The notes under the pieces are model-generated. The model saw nothing but the letters and a program-made list of their open reading frames with translations. It was not told the DNA's origin and made no database searches. A stretch of 64,000 nt of DNA, from positions 26,296,376 through 26,360,375 of the forward strand of contig NC_040016.1 of the NCBI RefSeq assembly GCF_000972845.2. The letters are read 5' to 3'. Below are positions 1 through 11,093 of the stretch, in pieces. How positions within the stretch are numbered: the stretch's first letter is position 1; each line of letters starts with the position of its first letter. Made by a program: the position numbers and the translations under genes. The stretch is from Larimichthys crocea (taxonomy: Eukaryota > Chordata > Actinopteri > Sciaenidae).

Positions 1-1635
1 TGAGGTATGCAAAAACTCAAAAACCAAACCACACCGTCCAAAAACCGCGTTGCGCATTTCTCGTCGTGAATTTCTCCGATTTCAACAACTTGAAGACGTC
101 GAGGGAAGCCGAGCATCGAGGAACAAAGAACAGGTGAGTCAAAGGTAAGTGGATGTTTCTTTCTTATTTTTGAACAAAACTTGATTTTCTTAAAATAATT
201 GATTGTCTTTGTCACATATGCTGAACACGACCTCAGGAGCCAGCGAGTTGCCGTGTTTGGCTCCTCTTAGTCAGTTCAGGCTTCTTGCTGTTGGGCTGGG
301 GGTGACTGATACCAAATGAAGTTCAGCCTCAAAGACACTGAAAATGAGAAAGCACGTTTTATTCTGGTTGTATGAGGATCATAGAAGAAACATTAATTCT
401 TCTTGACACCGGAGCTACGAGGACACGGACTTGACTGTGGCGCTCATGTTACGACTGTTCATGACAATTAGCCACAGACTCGTCATTTCATCAGATGTAG
501 AAGACAGAGCTGAGTGCTCAGAAGTTCCTCTTTGAAGCTCCGACTCGTCACTTGTTCACCTCGTTAGTCCCCATCGCTGCCAATCTCTATCAACCAAAAA
601 TAATGTGTCATCATGGCTCGCTCCATCCAGTGATACAGATCTGTCTGTGTTTGCTAACGATGGTTCATGATGAGTTTAACGTCTCGGGTCATGGCTGCAA
701 ACGGACAGTAAGAATACAGAATGCATGAGCGAGCTCAGAAAAGCCAAGAGGGCTGGATGTGATAGCTGCAGTCAGAACATCACTTATCTCCCACCACAGG
801 CTGGAAACTCATCTCTTCCAGAAGTGCCTCACGTCCCCTCGTCCCCCTGAATCATATCCCCTCTGCTCCACCGGCTATAATACGCTCTTATCTCCAACGT
901 AACAAAATCCGTTCACCTCTCCGCTCGGCTTTCATTTCTCTTATTTCACTTTAAAGGACTTCTCTTGTGCTGGTGCTGCTGGTCGTCGTCACAGAAACCT
1001 AATTATCTAACAACATCTTAAAATGTCTTTTCTTAGACTTTAATATAAATTAGTTGGAGTAAATGAAGTAAAGTAAAATGAAGTGGGTGGTGTGAGAAAT
1101 GCCGAACAAACCATCCAACCCCCGCCGCCCGCCGCCCCGGGCTCTCTCAGGTTAAGTCTGAGTAAATTCCTGTCCACATTCCCGGGCAGCTTCTTGTGTC
1201 ATCACCATGGAAACACGGCAACCCAAAACAGCAGTTAAAGAATTTTCTTCTTTAGTTTGTTATGATCACACTTTGTCTGGATTTGTAATATTCCACAAAC
1301 TGTGTCATGATTGTTACGGACAACAAAGATTAAAAATCTGAAGTGAGTGAAATGTCGCTTTGTGCAACATCAACTTAAACTGACGAGAACAGAGGAGAAC
1401 AGTGTTAACTCCTCATCCTACATGTTCGTTGGTCCAGTGGTTCAACATCTTGTCACAGAGCCTCCGTTATATCTAGAAGTTGTGAGATCAAACCCCGGCA
1501 AGAAAACCAGCTCAGTCAGCTCCCTGTCAGACTGGACTCTGCTGGTTTCAGAGGTTCTTGGTCCGGGTCGAGTCATGGCTGTCAGTTACAGTCACGTTGA
1601 AGGATGTTTGCGTGGTTCACGGATGCTTACAGAGG

Positions 1636-1790
1636 GCGGCTGTGGCTCAGGAGGTAGAGCAGGTTGTTCATTAATCAGATGATTGGCAGTTCGATTCCCG
1701 GCTCCTCCAGACCGCGTGTTGAAGTGTCCTTGGGCAAGTTACTAAAGTCCACATTGATCCTGGGGCTGCGACCAAAGAAAGTTTTCTGTC
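1636..1790 (+). mobile_element. tRNA-headed SINE relic
   Basis: The 5' part reads like a tRNA-derived Pol III promoter. An A-box-like TGGCTCAGGAGG is followed by a B box AGTTCGATTCC at 1688-1698. A tail motif GAAGTGTCCTTGGGCAAG follows, which is typical of a common teleost SINE family. It is not a tRNA gene, because no cloverleaf can be drawn past the B box and the unrelated body continues. A second weak tRNA-like segment (1426-1500, GAGATCAAACCCC) lies just upstream and may be another decayed copy. Confidence 0.65.
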
Positions 1791-3099
1791 TCGCTGGTTG
1801 AGTTCCTGCTGAATATGTAAAAACAGTCTCTGTTTCTCTTTTATACAACTCACCTGTTCAGATTATATTAAGACTTAAAGTGAATCCACACCTGCTGACC
1901 AATCAGAATCATCATATCATTTCAAACTGAGTATGTTAAATCACTGTCGTACAGCCCAGTTACAGACATGTAGAAATATCTTTCCCTCCATGCGAGACGT
2001 GTTTATTTAACTAATGCATGGATGAAGGCGTCCATGCATGGACACGTATGTCTTATGTACACAGTGTCATACATGCAGAGAGCAGCTGACATGTCGGAAA
2101 AGAAATGTCAAACTGTGTTTTGATCATCGTGAAGCTCTACGTGCACAGACGTGAAGAAGAAACAAAGAACACATCCCCCATCGTCTCCGTCACGTTCGGC
2201 CTTCTGTGTTTCTCTGCCCCACTTCTTCTCTGCAAGTGCTGACATGAAATATTAACAAGGAGGACGGCACCCTAACCCACATACTGGCTGTGCTCTGCCC
2301 TGACGGGCACCGGAGCAGAAAACACACTCACACTTTCACAGAGAATAATGGTGTGTGTAAATGTGTTCTGGGTTTGAACGCTGCAGGACTCCGCGACCCG
2401 ACTCACTCGAACGCTTCATCGTTGTCTCGGAGTTTATCTTTGGTGTAGATTGATTGAGTACAGTGCAAGGTTTTCCTATCACACGGCTCATCAGATCATC
2501 TGACACACTCTGAATACCTGCCAATCAATAATCAATTTACTCACTATCTTTCAAATGAGTCCGCCTGTCTGAACATCTGCCAACATTCTGCACGTTTAAA
2601 ACTCGTCTGCGAGTCTCGCCTTTCACTGGGGGGCAATTACAAAATTTAAAATACGATCAGAAACACTCGTTTAGAAAGTGGGAGAGGAAGATGAGAGGAG
2701 AGAGTGGTGCTGATGGAGGAGGAGGGGGAGGAGGGGGAGGAGGGGGGAGGCAAGCAAATAGGATTTGAAGCCTAGCAAAACAGGAAGGCTCTCCGGGAGA
2801 AGGGAGTTGTCACTTTTCATTAGATTCAGCCTCGCCGACGGGCCCGGCTCGCCTGACGCCTTCCCTGCATTCATACGGAGATGAAGAGCTGTGCAGTCGG
2901 ACAGATCTACCCACCAGCACCATCAACACCGCCTCCATGCATATTTATTTTACTGCGTCTGTCATTTGGACGTCACGTCCTTCCTCTGTCCCCGTGTTTG
3001 TCTTCACGTTGTCTTCACACTCTACCTGCCTTTGTCTGTCGTTCTGCAGGGCTGCAAACTTCTGTTGCTGCATGAAGCTGAAGTACCAAACTAATCAGA

Positions 3100-3200
3100 C
3101 GTCCATGAGGCTGGCTCCAGGAGTGAGGCGGTCTCCATAAGTCCCCATGTTGTCCAAAATGTCCAACTTCACAGGTCTCTATAGCTAATTTCCCCGTTTA
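3100..3200 (-). repeat. Dispersed element fragment, inverted relative to 6345-6510
   Basis: The segment with GAGGCTGGCTCCAGGAGTGA, CTCCATAAGTCCCCATG and AGCTAATTTCCCCG is the reverse complement of the segment at 6345-6500, with moderate divergence. Part of the same family (GGAGCCAGCCTCAAGTGGA) recurs at about 35590. These are copies of one interspersed element common in fish genomes, probably a DNA-transposon derivative. No coding capacity is visible. Confidence 0.6.
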
Positions 3201-3412
3201 ACGTCACAGAGACTACGTCCAGGTTTTAGACAGTCTGCGGGGACGTCACAGAGACTACGTCCAGGTTTTAGACAGTCTGCGGGGACGTCACAGAGACTAC
3301 GTCCAGGTTTTAGACAGTCTGCTGGGACGTCACAGAGACTACGTCCAGGTTTCAGACAGTCTGCGGGGACGTCACGGGGACTACGTCCAGGTTTAGACAG
3401 TCTGCAGTATAT
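3201..3412 (+). repeat. 42-bp minisatellite, five copies
   Basis: A unit containing GACGTCACAGAGACTACGTC and CAGGTTTTAGACAGTCTGC repeats about five times with few changes. The last copy is slightly degenerate. The same unit recurs on the opposite strand at 63625-63750, so it belongs to a dispersed family. Each unit carries a palindromic GACGTC and a CpG-containing TACGTC. Confidence 0.9.
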
Positions 3413-4380
3413 TCTGGTCTCCTCTCAGTCTCTGTATATCACATATATTCCTGGCAGCTCGTAGTAGTGTCTGCTCCTCTCAGTCTCTCCTCTCGCACTT
3501 TCTCTGTCTTTGTCAGACTCAATAACACTTCCACCTCTTCTCTGCTCCCCCTCCACCTCCACCTCCTCCTCCACCCTCTCTGGCTGTCCTCTCTCCTGTC
3601 TCCCTCCACGGCGTTGGTTTACTCCTACTTCTCCTCTCATCGATGCTTCTGTCATGTAGCATCATGAATACTGAAACAGCACCACCCTGTCTGAAGATGT
3701 TAGGGTGGATGAATAGCTTCTCCAGCAGAGTCTTTGCTCCGCGCTAAGATGTTTGAGTGGAGGCTGGAGGCCTTTCATGTTCCTCACAGCGCCGTGTCCT
3801 GTGGTGTCAGCCACCGTCAGTAATCAGAACACTACCATGAATCCAAACCCCACCAGGCACGTCTCCGCCACGCCGCGGCTGCAACGCCGCTTCAGAAGCT
3901 CCTCCAGACTTTAACCATTCATCTCCATCTGCTTCCATGTTCTGAGAGTCAGGACTGTCACTGTGAGCATGTTAGCGTGCTGAGCATGAAACACGGTTTG
4001 TTTTTAGAGAAAGTTTTACTAGAAGAAGTCGTGTGTTATTTGGATTCAGCTGATATCCACAGAGCAGCAGAGCTCACGCTGGTTCCTGAAACTTTCTGCA
4101 GTGCATCACTCTCTCCTCGTCACAGCAAACCAATCAGAGGCCGAGCCGCCATAAACAAACATCATTACTGCGTGTTGCTCATCTCACGGCCGCGAGAGAT
4201 GAGTCCAGACTCCCTGTGGCGAGCGACTCAGACGGCCTCGTGCAGAGCACTCCACCAGGATCTGCTCCAGAGCCAAGACCGGCTCTGCGCCAGAACACTC
4301 AGGATGAAAACGTTACAGTTTACTGTCCAACTACACAAGAAGAAGTCCACAGGAAGTCCAACTTCATGTCTCATGTTTCA

Positions 4381-4525
4381 CTGTTAGACTGGACTCTGCC
4401 GGTTCAGAGGTTCTGTCGCTGTGTTCACTGTTAGACTGGACACTGCTGGTTCAGAGGTTCTGTTCGGTAGATGCTGATGGAGAAGGGGTTACATACACTC
4501 GGTGCTAATGGCGACTGTAAACAGT
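4381..4525 (+). repeat. 47-bp minisatellite-bearing dispersed element, copy 1
   Basis: Two units of the motif TTAGACTGGACACTGCTGG plus TTCAGAGGTTCTGTCGCTG are followed by GGTGCTAATGGCGACTGTAAAC. The same units and a similar flank (GGTGCTGTTGGCTGCTGTAAAC, written here only as a near match) occur at 32650-32850. The units recur inverted at 61345-61550. This makes it an interspersed element with a variable-copy internal minisatellite. Confidence 0.75.
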
Positions 4526-5390
4526 ACAGGAAACGTGAACATGAAGAACAGCACTCTGTTTCTCTTCAGCAGACAGTGGTGGTGTGTTACAGATCATTCT
4601 TGGAGATGTGAAAATTATTTTTTTCTTCATCCCAGTTTGTATTTGATAAAAACTTTGATGACTTAACTCGTCTGTCTCGTGACTCAGCGTTCTGCAGAAA
4701 CCTTCGACCGCCTCACATATCTGGGCCTTTTTCCAAAAAATTGAGGATGAAGTGGTCAATTGTCCAATTTGGCTTTTTCATTTGTGACATTTAACAAAAC
4801 ATTTTTCAATTATCTGACTCAGCCCCGGAGTCATGGAACATTTCTCTCCCGACACAATAGGGACAATGTGTGCTGCCAGTTATAATAACACTCTCAGAGA
4901 TGGCCTAGTTCTTTGACAAAATACCAACAATTTCCAAGATATGCTTCACCCCTCTTCCCCCTCAATCATATCACTCCACTTCACTTCAACAGGCGCTTTA
5001 ATGGCTGAGATCCTGTGCGTCGTCAAAGCTTCCTTCCCTCCTGGCTTCAAACAGTATCCTCTCTGCATGCACCTCTCTGCTTTTCTGACTCTTCTCTTTC
5101 ATACGCGATCACAGTCGCTTCACTGCGGCTCTCGTCATTAACGCTCCTGTTTGTTTGATCTGTGAAGATTCGACTGCCAATTAAACGTAAATGAAATGTA
5201 ACAAATCTAATGAGAAGGTTCAGGATTCACATTTCATTCTTAAATGAGACATACCTTACTTAGAAAATGACTCCCACGGTCGTCTCGTACAAAAGGTTTG
5301 ACGACGGATCAACACTGAAACAAACTAAAGGTTTGGAGTTGACACGAGGATAATAAATCTCTTTACATATAAACTGTAACAACAGAGAGA

Positions 5391-5520
5391 AACGCTCTCT
5401 GGTTCGATTCCCAGCCTCGTCCTGAAGTGCCCTCGAGTCGGACACGTAACACGTGAAGTGCTCTGCTGTGCTCTTGGGATACAGGTGTGATATTAATGCA
5501 CCGTTTAACCGTCGCCCTAC
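5391..5520 (+). mobile_element. Decayed SINE fragment
   Basis: A perfect B box GGTTCGATTCC lies at 5401-5411. It is followed by CTGAAGTGCCCTCGAGTCGG, a diverged form of the tail seen in the SINE at 1636-1790. The A-box side is not recognisable, so this is a 5'-truncated or decayed copy. Confidence 0.5.
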
Positions 5521-6344
5521 TTCATCTCCACTCGCACCACAACAGTCGCACGTTAAGTGCCTTGCTTGTGTTTTCATTCACCGCTCATTACTGCGCTTGA
5601 GTTTGGTCAAACCGACGAGGTGTCGCTTCACCCTTGGACCAATCAGAGCTGAGTATTGAGTCACGGCCAAGCTGTCGTATCATCTCATTATAACACACAC
5701 GAGCCAGTCAATGGACTATCATTGACCAGGTCGATCAGAGGTGTTTCTGTGTATTAATGAGGACTCAGGTTACGTCTATGACATCCTGCAGCGCTGCATG
5801 CTGGAGACTTGTACGATATTCTCGTACTGGAATACTTACATTTGTTATTTAGTCCATAGGTTCTGTCTAATGTCTGTGTGCACTGTGAGGACACTTCTTG
5901 TCCTCAGTGGACGCCATTTCGTGTACGTAGCTGAAGGGGAGGCACCTCGAGAAATGTTCGATCATAGTTTCCTGTAAACGTCCAATGGCTGTACTCGAGT
6001 TGAGACGACTCCCCTGCCGACAGTGTACACAGTGTACACAGTGTACTACATGGAAGTGTACTACTGGAAATATCTGAGTTGCAGCGCAGTATTAGTTTTT
6101 CTGCTAAGTAGGTTTACCATTATAGAGAATGGACAGTGCATGCCTGACGCCACGTTTTCCAGGCACCATCTGTGGCTCTGGTCAAAGTCGTGGATCATCA
6201 GTGGACCTAAGGCAGCTGAATGACGCCTGTAACCACTCCCACCTGTCAATCACAGCGTTCACGCTCTTAATCCTGCATAACTTTAAGCCTTAATATAATG
6301 TGAACAGGTGAGTTGTATATAAATTCACCCTCAGTACAGTTGTC

Positions 6345-6510
6345 ATGAACGGGGAAATTAGCTACAGAGACCAAAACTGTTTTTTGTACCAGGCTGTAAA
6401 CATGTTTATTTCTGCTGTGAAGTTGGACATTTGGACATGGGGACTTATGGAGACTGACTCACTTCTGGAGCCAGCCTCAGGTGGACGTTAGAGGAACTGC
6501 ACTTCTAGTA
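6345..6510 (+). repeat. Dispersed element fragment, partner of 3100-3200
   Basis: It contains AACGGGGAAATTAGCTACAG, GGCTGTAAACATGTTTATTT and CTGGAGCCAGCCTCAGGTGG. It matches 3100-3200 in inverted orientation and extends further. The AACATGTTTATTTCTGCTGT section is shared with the fragment at about 35560. No open frame is preserved. Confidence 0.6.
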
Positions 6511-6784
6511 TAATTTGAAACATCGAGTACAACGTCCACGATTAGCTTCGCGGCTGTTTATGGAAGTAAAACAACATAGTGTCGATTCTTCTTCGTGGAA
6601 CTGGATAATTAATGTTTATTATAATGTCATCAGTCAGTGCCACCGGCACCTGGACCGGAGACCCAGGATGTGGAGCGACATCGGGTCAAACTTTCTCGAT
6701 GCCGTTGACCAGCGGTGTGAGGTTACATGAGCTCAGGTGAACAGCAGGTGTTGTGGACAGGTAAGTGAAGCTTCGAAAGTTCAT

Positions 6785-7353
6785 CAGTGTCCATACAAAC
6801 CTCCACACCATCAGTGTCAAACCTCCACACCATCAGTGTCCATACAAACCTCCACACCATCAATGTCCATACAAACCTCCACACCATCAGTGTCCATACA
6901 AACCTCCACACCATCAGTGTCCATACAAACCTCCACACCATCAGTGTCTATACAAACCTCCACACCATCAATGTCCATACAAACCTCCACACTATCAATG
7001 TCCATACAAACCTCCACACCATCAGCGTCCGTACAAACCTCCACACCATCAGTGTCCATACAAACCTCCACACCATCAGTGTCCATACAAACCTCCACAC
7101 CATCAATGTCCATACAAACCTCCACACCATCAATGTCCATACAAACGTCCACACTATCAATGTCCATACAAATCTCCACACCATCAGTGTCCATACAAAC
7201 CTCCATACAAACCTCCACACCACCAGTGTCCATACAAACCTCCACACCATCAGTGTCCATACAAACCTCCATACAAACCTCCACACCATCAGTGTCCATA
7301 CAAACCTCCACACCACCAGTGTCCATACAAACCTCCACACCATCAGTGTCATC
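6785..7353 (+). repeat. 27-bp minisatellite, about 20 copies
   Basis: The unit CATACAAACCTCCACACCAT plus CAGTGTC (27 bp) repeats about twenty times with point variants (CAATGTC, CACCAG, CACTAT) and short internal duplications of CCATACAAACCT. Because 27 is a multiple of three, several frames on both strands stay open and read as nine-residue repeats such as TSTPSVSIQ. I treat this as non-coding. No start context, splice sites or homologous protein support a gene. Confidence 0.92.
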
Positions 7354-7604
7354 GTCATAACTCCATCAGGAGGAGGTGCTGAGTTAACATATTGAGCTAT
7401 GCAGACAGGAGGGAGCAGCATGAGGGGGAGGAGGAGGGAGAGAGTGAATGAAAGGAGGTGAAAAAACAAAGAGGAGAAAGACATGAGAGCAACTCGTGAA
7501 TGAAAGAGGTGGAGAGGAGGAGACAGGGAGAGGAGGAGGAGCCTCCCTCCCTCTCCCTCCCTGCACTCCTCCTCCTCCGGGTGGAAATCCATCCTTCAGG
7601 CGGA

Positions 7605-8065
7605 GCAGCGGACATTAGTGTGGAGGATCCCGGGAGTACAGGACGCGCTGAGCGGTGGATGTTCGTGGAGGTCCGGCAGCAGCACAGCCGCCTCCTCCGG
7701 CCCGGTTCCGGAGCTCCGAGCCGATGATGTGATTTCTCCTTCAATCTCATTTTGATTTTTCTGCTTTTTTATTTTTTGTTGTGTTTTTTTTGAGCCGTTC
7801 TCGTGAATCCGGTTCCGCTGCGTCTCCTAACTTTGGGCCACCGGAGACAGCCTGCCGCCGCCACAGACCGGGAGAGGAGGAGGAGGAGGAGGAGGAGGAG
7901 GAGGAGACCTGACACCGAGCAGAGAGCTATATTTGTCCGCTTCACCGTGTGTGTGAGCGGGGAGCTCCGCTGGTCAACACCGGAGCGGAAGACGGGAGAA
8001 GACGGAGCGGCGGGATTTAGGCTGAATACCGGGAGCAGGGATCCGAACCGGGAGGAGATTTAACG
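7605..8065 (+). other. dag1: Candidate non-coding exon 1 of dag1
   Basis: The CpG-rich block ends at AGATTTAACG followed by GTCAGTGTG at 8066, a plausible 5' splice donor that opens directly into a (GT)n tract. In vertebrates the first dag1 exon is untranslated and the start codon lies in exon 2, which matches this layout. The exon start is a guess. The donor is not perfect (GTCAGT rather than GTRAGT), so another donor in the block is possible. RNA data would decide. Confidence 0.35.
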
Positions 8066-8067
8066 GT

Positions 8068-8069
8068 CA

Positions 8070-8100
<31 letters not shown>

Positions 8101-8120
8101 GTGTGTGTGTTGTGTTGTGT
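8068..8120 (+). repeat. (GT)n microsatellite
   Basis: About thirteen uninterrupted GT units are followed by imperfect GTGTTGTG, immediately downstream of the putative exon 1 donor. A long GT tract next to a splice donor can affect splicing; that is general knowledge and is not demonstrated here. Confidence 0.9.
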
Positions 8121-8384
8121 GGTTTCTCCGGGGGGGGCGGGGCTCTGCTGGAAAAAGTGACCGGGGACGGACGCTCACCGGCGGGCACAGAGCAGACCGT
8201 GTCCCCGGAGCTCGGTGCTCGTCTGTCGGCTGAGGTCGGACCTCGCACATCCGGGTCCTCCGCGGGGCTGTGCGTGCTCTGCGGCCGCTCAGAGGCTCCT
8301 CTCTGCGGCCGAGATATTTTTAGGCAGTCGCTGTGTTATTAGCTGCTTATCCCAGCAGCTCTCACCGCCCTGCATTGCTCCCTT

Positions 8385-8690
8385 CATTCCTCCTTCACCT
8401 CCTCCCTCACCTCCTTCATTCCTCCTTCATTCCTCCCTCACCTCCTTCATTCCTCCCTTCATTCCTCCCTCACCTCCTTCATTCCTCCTTCATTGCTTCC
8501 TCACCTCCTTCATTCCTCCTTCATTCCTCCCTCACCTCCCTCCCTCACCTCCTTCATTCCTCCCTTCATTCCTCCTTCATTCCTCCCTCACCTCCTTCCC
8601 TCACCTCCCTCCCTCACCTCCTTCATTCCTCCCTTCATTCCTCCTTCATTCCTCCTTCATTCCTCCCTCACCTCCTTCCCTCGCTTCCTA
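8385..8690 (+). repeat. Pyrimidine-rich minisatellite (TTCATTCCTCC type)
   Basis: Units of 11 bp (CTTCATTCCTC) and 9 bp (CCTCACCTC) alternate for about 300 bp in an almost pure C/T strand with occasional A. It reads as a proline- and serine-rich open frame in two phases. I consider that frame an artefact of the repeat. Confidence 0.9.
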
Positions 8691-8814
8691 CCCGCCCTGC
8701 TGCTGGTTGGTGGTGCCCCCCTTCCCCCTCCACCCCTCTCACTTCACCCTCCCCAGGCGTTTGGACAGCTGAAGCTGGTCATTCCTCTGGCTTCAGAGTT
8801 GAACAGGTGCATTT

Positions 8815-8872
8815 TAAAGGCCAGGCCAAACCAGGCCAAACCAGGCTGGGCCGGGCTGGGCCGGGCCGGGCT
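8815..8872 (+). repeat. Short tandem array CCAGGCCAAA / CCGGGCTGGG
   Basis: Several 10-bp units CCAGGCCAAA grade into GGGCTGGGCC units over about 55 bp. It is a simple repeat with no other signal. Confidence 0.75.
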
Positions 8873-9615
8873 GTGGTCCAGCAGAGAAGGGTCTCTTTAT
8901 GATCACATCCTGTCACAGTCCTCAGGTTTATTCTTGGCGTCCCCTGAAGGTAAGGTGTCCCCTGAAGACTTGGAACCAGCCCCATAAGGTGGACTGTCTG
9001 TGGCACCACATGTTGGACCCCGACCCGTCCGGCCCCGTCCTCTGTAACGTGAAACTCCTTCCTCTGTTGGAGGTGAAGCACCGGGTGGATGTTCGTGATT
9101 CCTCTCACGTCCTCTTTGCCATGGAGACGTTTGACAGCCTGCCGCGGTCTGGGTGTCTCCTCTGACCGAGGAGGACAAGTCTGAGCGAGGCTCGTGTTTA
9201 TGGACCTGTGGAGGGGGGTAGTGCAAAGTTCTGGGTCCAGACTAACGCGTGCCCCTGTGGATCTGTGCCTCGGGTCAGTACCTGAGGTGGGTTCCCGGGT
9301 CCGGTCTGTTCTTTAAACTTTTAAAGTCAGCTGACGTTTCAGGAAACTGTCCGTCCCCTCGAGGCCCGCCGTGAATTAAAGGCCTGTTTCTGTGGTGATG
9401 GGTCATTTGGAGGGTTGGAGCGGCCCCGCGGGGGCAGTTATTCAGGAGCCACATATTTACCCCCAGTGGACGTGGATCAATACCCCTCAGTGCACCGCCC
9501 GGGTCCTCCTCTGTCCTCCTCTGTCCTCCTCTGTCCTCCTCTGTCCTCTCTGCTCTCTCTATTCTTTCTATTCTATAGTGACGTAAATCAGCCAGACCTG
9601 CAGCTGAGCACACTG

Positions 9616-9642
9616 TGTGTGTGTGTGTGTGAGTGTGTGTCT

Positions 9643-9687
<45 letters not shown>

Positions 9688-9805
9688 ATGTTGGTGTGTT
9701 TTGCCTCTAATCCTCGACACAGAGGACACCTCCACCCGTCATGATGAGTGTTTGTTTCAACGCCATGCTGGTAATTGTTCACCTAGGTGTGTGAGTGTGT
9801 GAGTA

Positions 9806-9878
<73 letters not shown>

Positions 9879-9880
9879 TT
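9616..9880 (+). repeat. Two (GT)n microsatellites
   Basis: Interrupted GT tracts occupy 9616-9687 and 9785-9878, separated by about 100 bp of unique sequence. A preceding short TCCTCTG array lies at 9501-9546. Confidence 0.9.
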
Positions 9881-9989
9881 TCCTGAAGTTGTTGACTGAC
9901 ACGTCCTGTGTGACAGTCTGATGCGTCCTGATTGGTTTAGATCTGGTACACCGTTAGCTCGTTTAGCCGTGCAGCCAGGTTCAGTAGGT

Positions 9990-10085
9990 TACTGCAGGGC
10001 TGTCCAAAGTACGGCTCGGGGGCCAATCACGGCCCGCGGTCAGATGTCATGCGGCCCTCAGCTTCATGTTTATAAAATATTACTT
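9990..10085 (+). mobile_element. hAT-like (Charlie-type) element end
   Basis: The sequence GGGCTGTCCAAAGTACGGCT, followed by GGGGGCCAATCACGGCCCGC and GCGGCCCTCAGC, resembles the terminal region of hAT/Charlie-type transposons, whose ends commonly read CAGGGGTGTCCAAACTACGG. Only one end is visible. The adjoining AT-rich minisatellite has probably replaced or interrupted the rest. There is no transposase reading frame. Confidence 0.45.
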
Positions 10086-10159
10086 ATAACCTGCTGAGCG
10101 TCAGATACTGTCTGACTGTTTGTGTGTTACTGCTGACATGATGAAGCATCAGAACTGCT

Positions 10160-10490
10160 GCTGTTATATATCTGTATAACATATATATACATTTATGTAT
10201 ATGTTATTATATATCTGTATAACATATATATACATTTATGTATATGTTATTATATATCTGTATAACATATATATACATTTATGTATATGTTATTATATAT
10301 CTGTATAACATATATATACATTTATGTATATGTTATTATATATCTGTATAACATATATATACATTTATGTATATGTTATTATATATCTGTATAACATATA
10401 TATACATTTATGTATATGTTATTATATATCTGTATAACATATATATACATTTATGTATATGTTATTATATATCTGTATAACATATAAGAT
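10160..10490 (+). repeat. 43-bp AT-rich minisatellite, seven near-identical copies
   Basis: The unit contains ATATATCTGTATAACATATA and TACATTTATGTATATGTTAT and repeats about seven times with essentially no substitutions. Degraded single copies follow at 10515-10560 and 10862-10960. The lack of divergence points to recent expansion or homogenisation. The unit is rich in short palindromes (ATACATTTATGTAT). Confidence 0.92.
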
Positions 10491-10679
10491 CTATATCCCC
10501 AACCTGGTATGTAATGTTATTATATATCTGTATAACACTATACACAGTATGTATAGTGTTTTTATATAGTAGCTTAGAAAAACTGATCCCTGTTGTAGTG
10601 TATAATATCTGAACCAACTAGTAGTTATAACTAGAAACTGCTGGATATATATTTAGACAGTATAAACATAACGGTGTGT

Positions 10680-10690
10680 GGTGTGTGGTG

Positions 10691-10749
<59 letters not shown>

Positions 10750-11002
10750 CATCCACACATATATACAGTATATACTATATATATAATATATGTATATATA
10801 TATATATATATCGAGATAATATATACACACATACATATAAACACACAAACACACGTATGTATAGTGTTATTATATATCTGTATAATGTGTGTGTGTTAGA
10901 GATATATAAGATATATATATATATATATATATAACACTTATGTATATGTTATTATAATATCTGTATTTTATATAGAAATAAAATATATACACGTGTCTGT
11001 AT

Positions 11003-11039
<37 letters not shown>

Positions 11040-11092
11040 GTTTACAGATATATATATATATATATATATGTTATTACAGATATATATACACA
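10680..11092. repeat. Compound (TA)n/(CA)n/(TATATG)n tract
   Basis: This includes TATATATATA, a (CA)n run at 10700-10748, then several (AT)n blocks up to 11092. It is simple sequence with strong potential for DNA unwinding or cruciform formation. No gene features are seen. Confidence 0.9.
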
Positions 11093-11093
11093 T

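Larger units (their letters stand above)
1..7559. other. Upstream intergenic stretch, no gene recognised
   Basis: No open frame here has recognisable protein similarity, and the longest ones are produced by tandem repeats. The stretch holds SINE relics (about 1636 and 5391), a 42-bp minisatellite (3201-3412), fragments of dispersed elements (3100-3200, 4381-4525, 6345-6510) and a 27-bp minisatellite (6785-7353). The sub-stretches 1-1400, 1800-3100, 3413-4370, 4530-5390 and 5560-6340 look like unique or decayed repeat sequence in which I see nothing specific. A purine-rich GA stretch at 7395-7560 leads into the CpG-rich block. Distal regulatory sequence for dag1 could lie here but cannot be identified by eye. 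Confidence 0.6.
7560..8330 (+). promoter_or_regulatory. dag1: CpG-rich block, likely dag1 promoter
   Basis: CpG dinucleotides are strongly clustered here (for example GACGCGCTGAGCGG, CCGGCCCGGTTCCGGAGC, GCGGCCGCTCAGAGG) compared with the AT-rich, repeat-rich flanks. There is no TATA box at a convincing position. A long GGA run sits at 7870-7910. This fits a broad CpG-island promoter of a widely expressed gene, and vertebrate dystroglycan is ubiquitously expressed from a TATA-less GC-rich promoter. Assignment to dag1 is inferred from position (the only such block upstream of exon 2) and orientation. It lies about 19 kb upstream of the start codon. Confidence 0.5.

Noticed and set aside
1636..1710. 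Possible tRNA gene
   Set aside because: A- and B-box-like motifs are present, but the sequence cannot complete a cloverleaf and continues into a SINE body.
6737..7360. Open frame of about 207 codons with TSTPSVSIQ repeats, as a possible repetitive protein
   Set aside because: Every frame with a period divisible by three stays open here on both strands. There is no start context, splice signal or unique flanking coding sequence.
8215..8987. Proline- and serine-rich open frames just downstream of the CpG block
   Set aside because: They derive from the TTCATTCCTCC minisatellite. Two overlapping frames give equally plausible but different low-complexity peptides.
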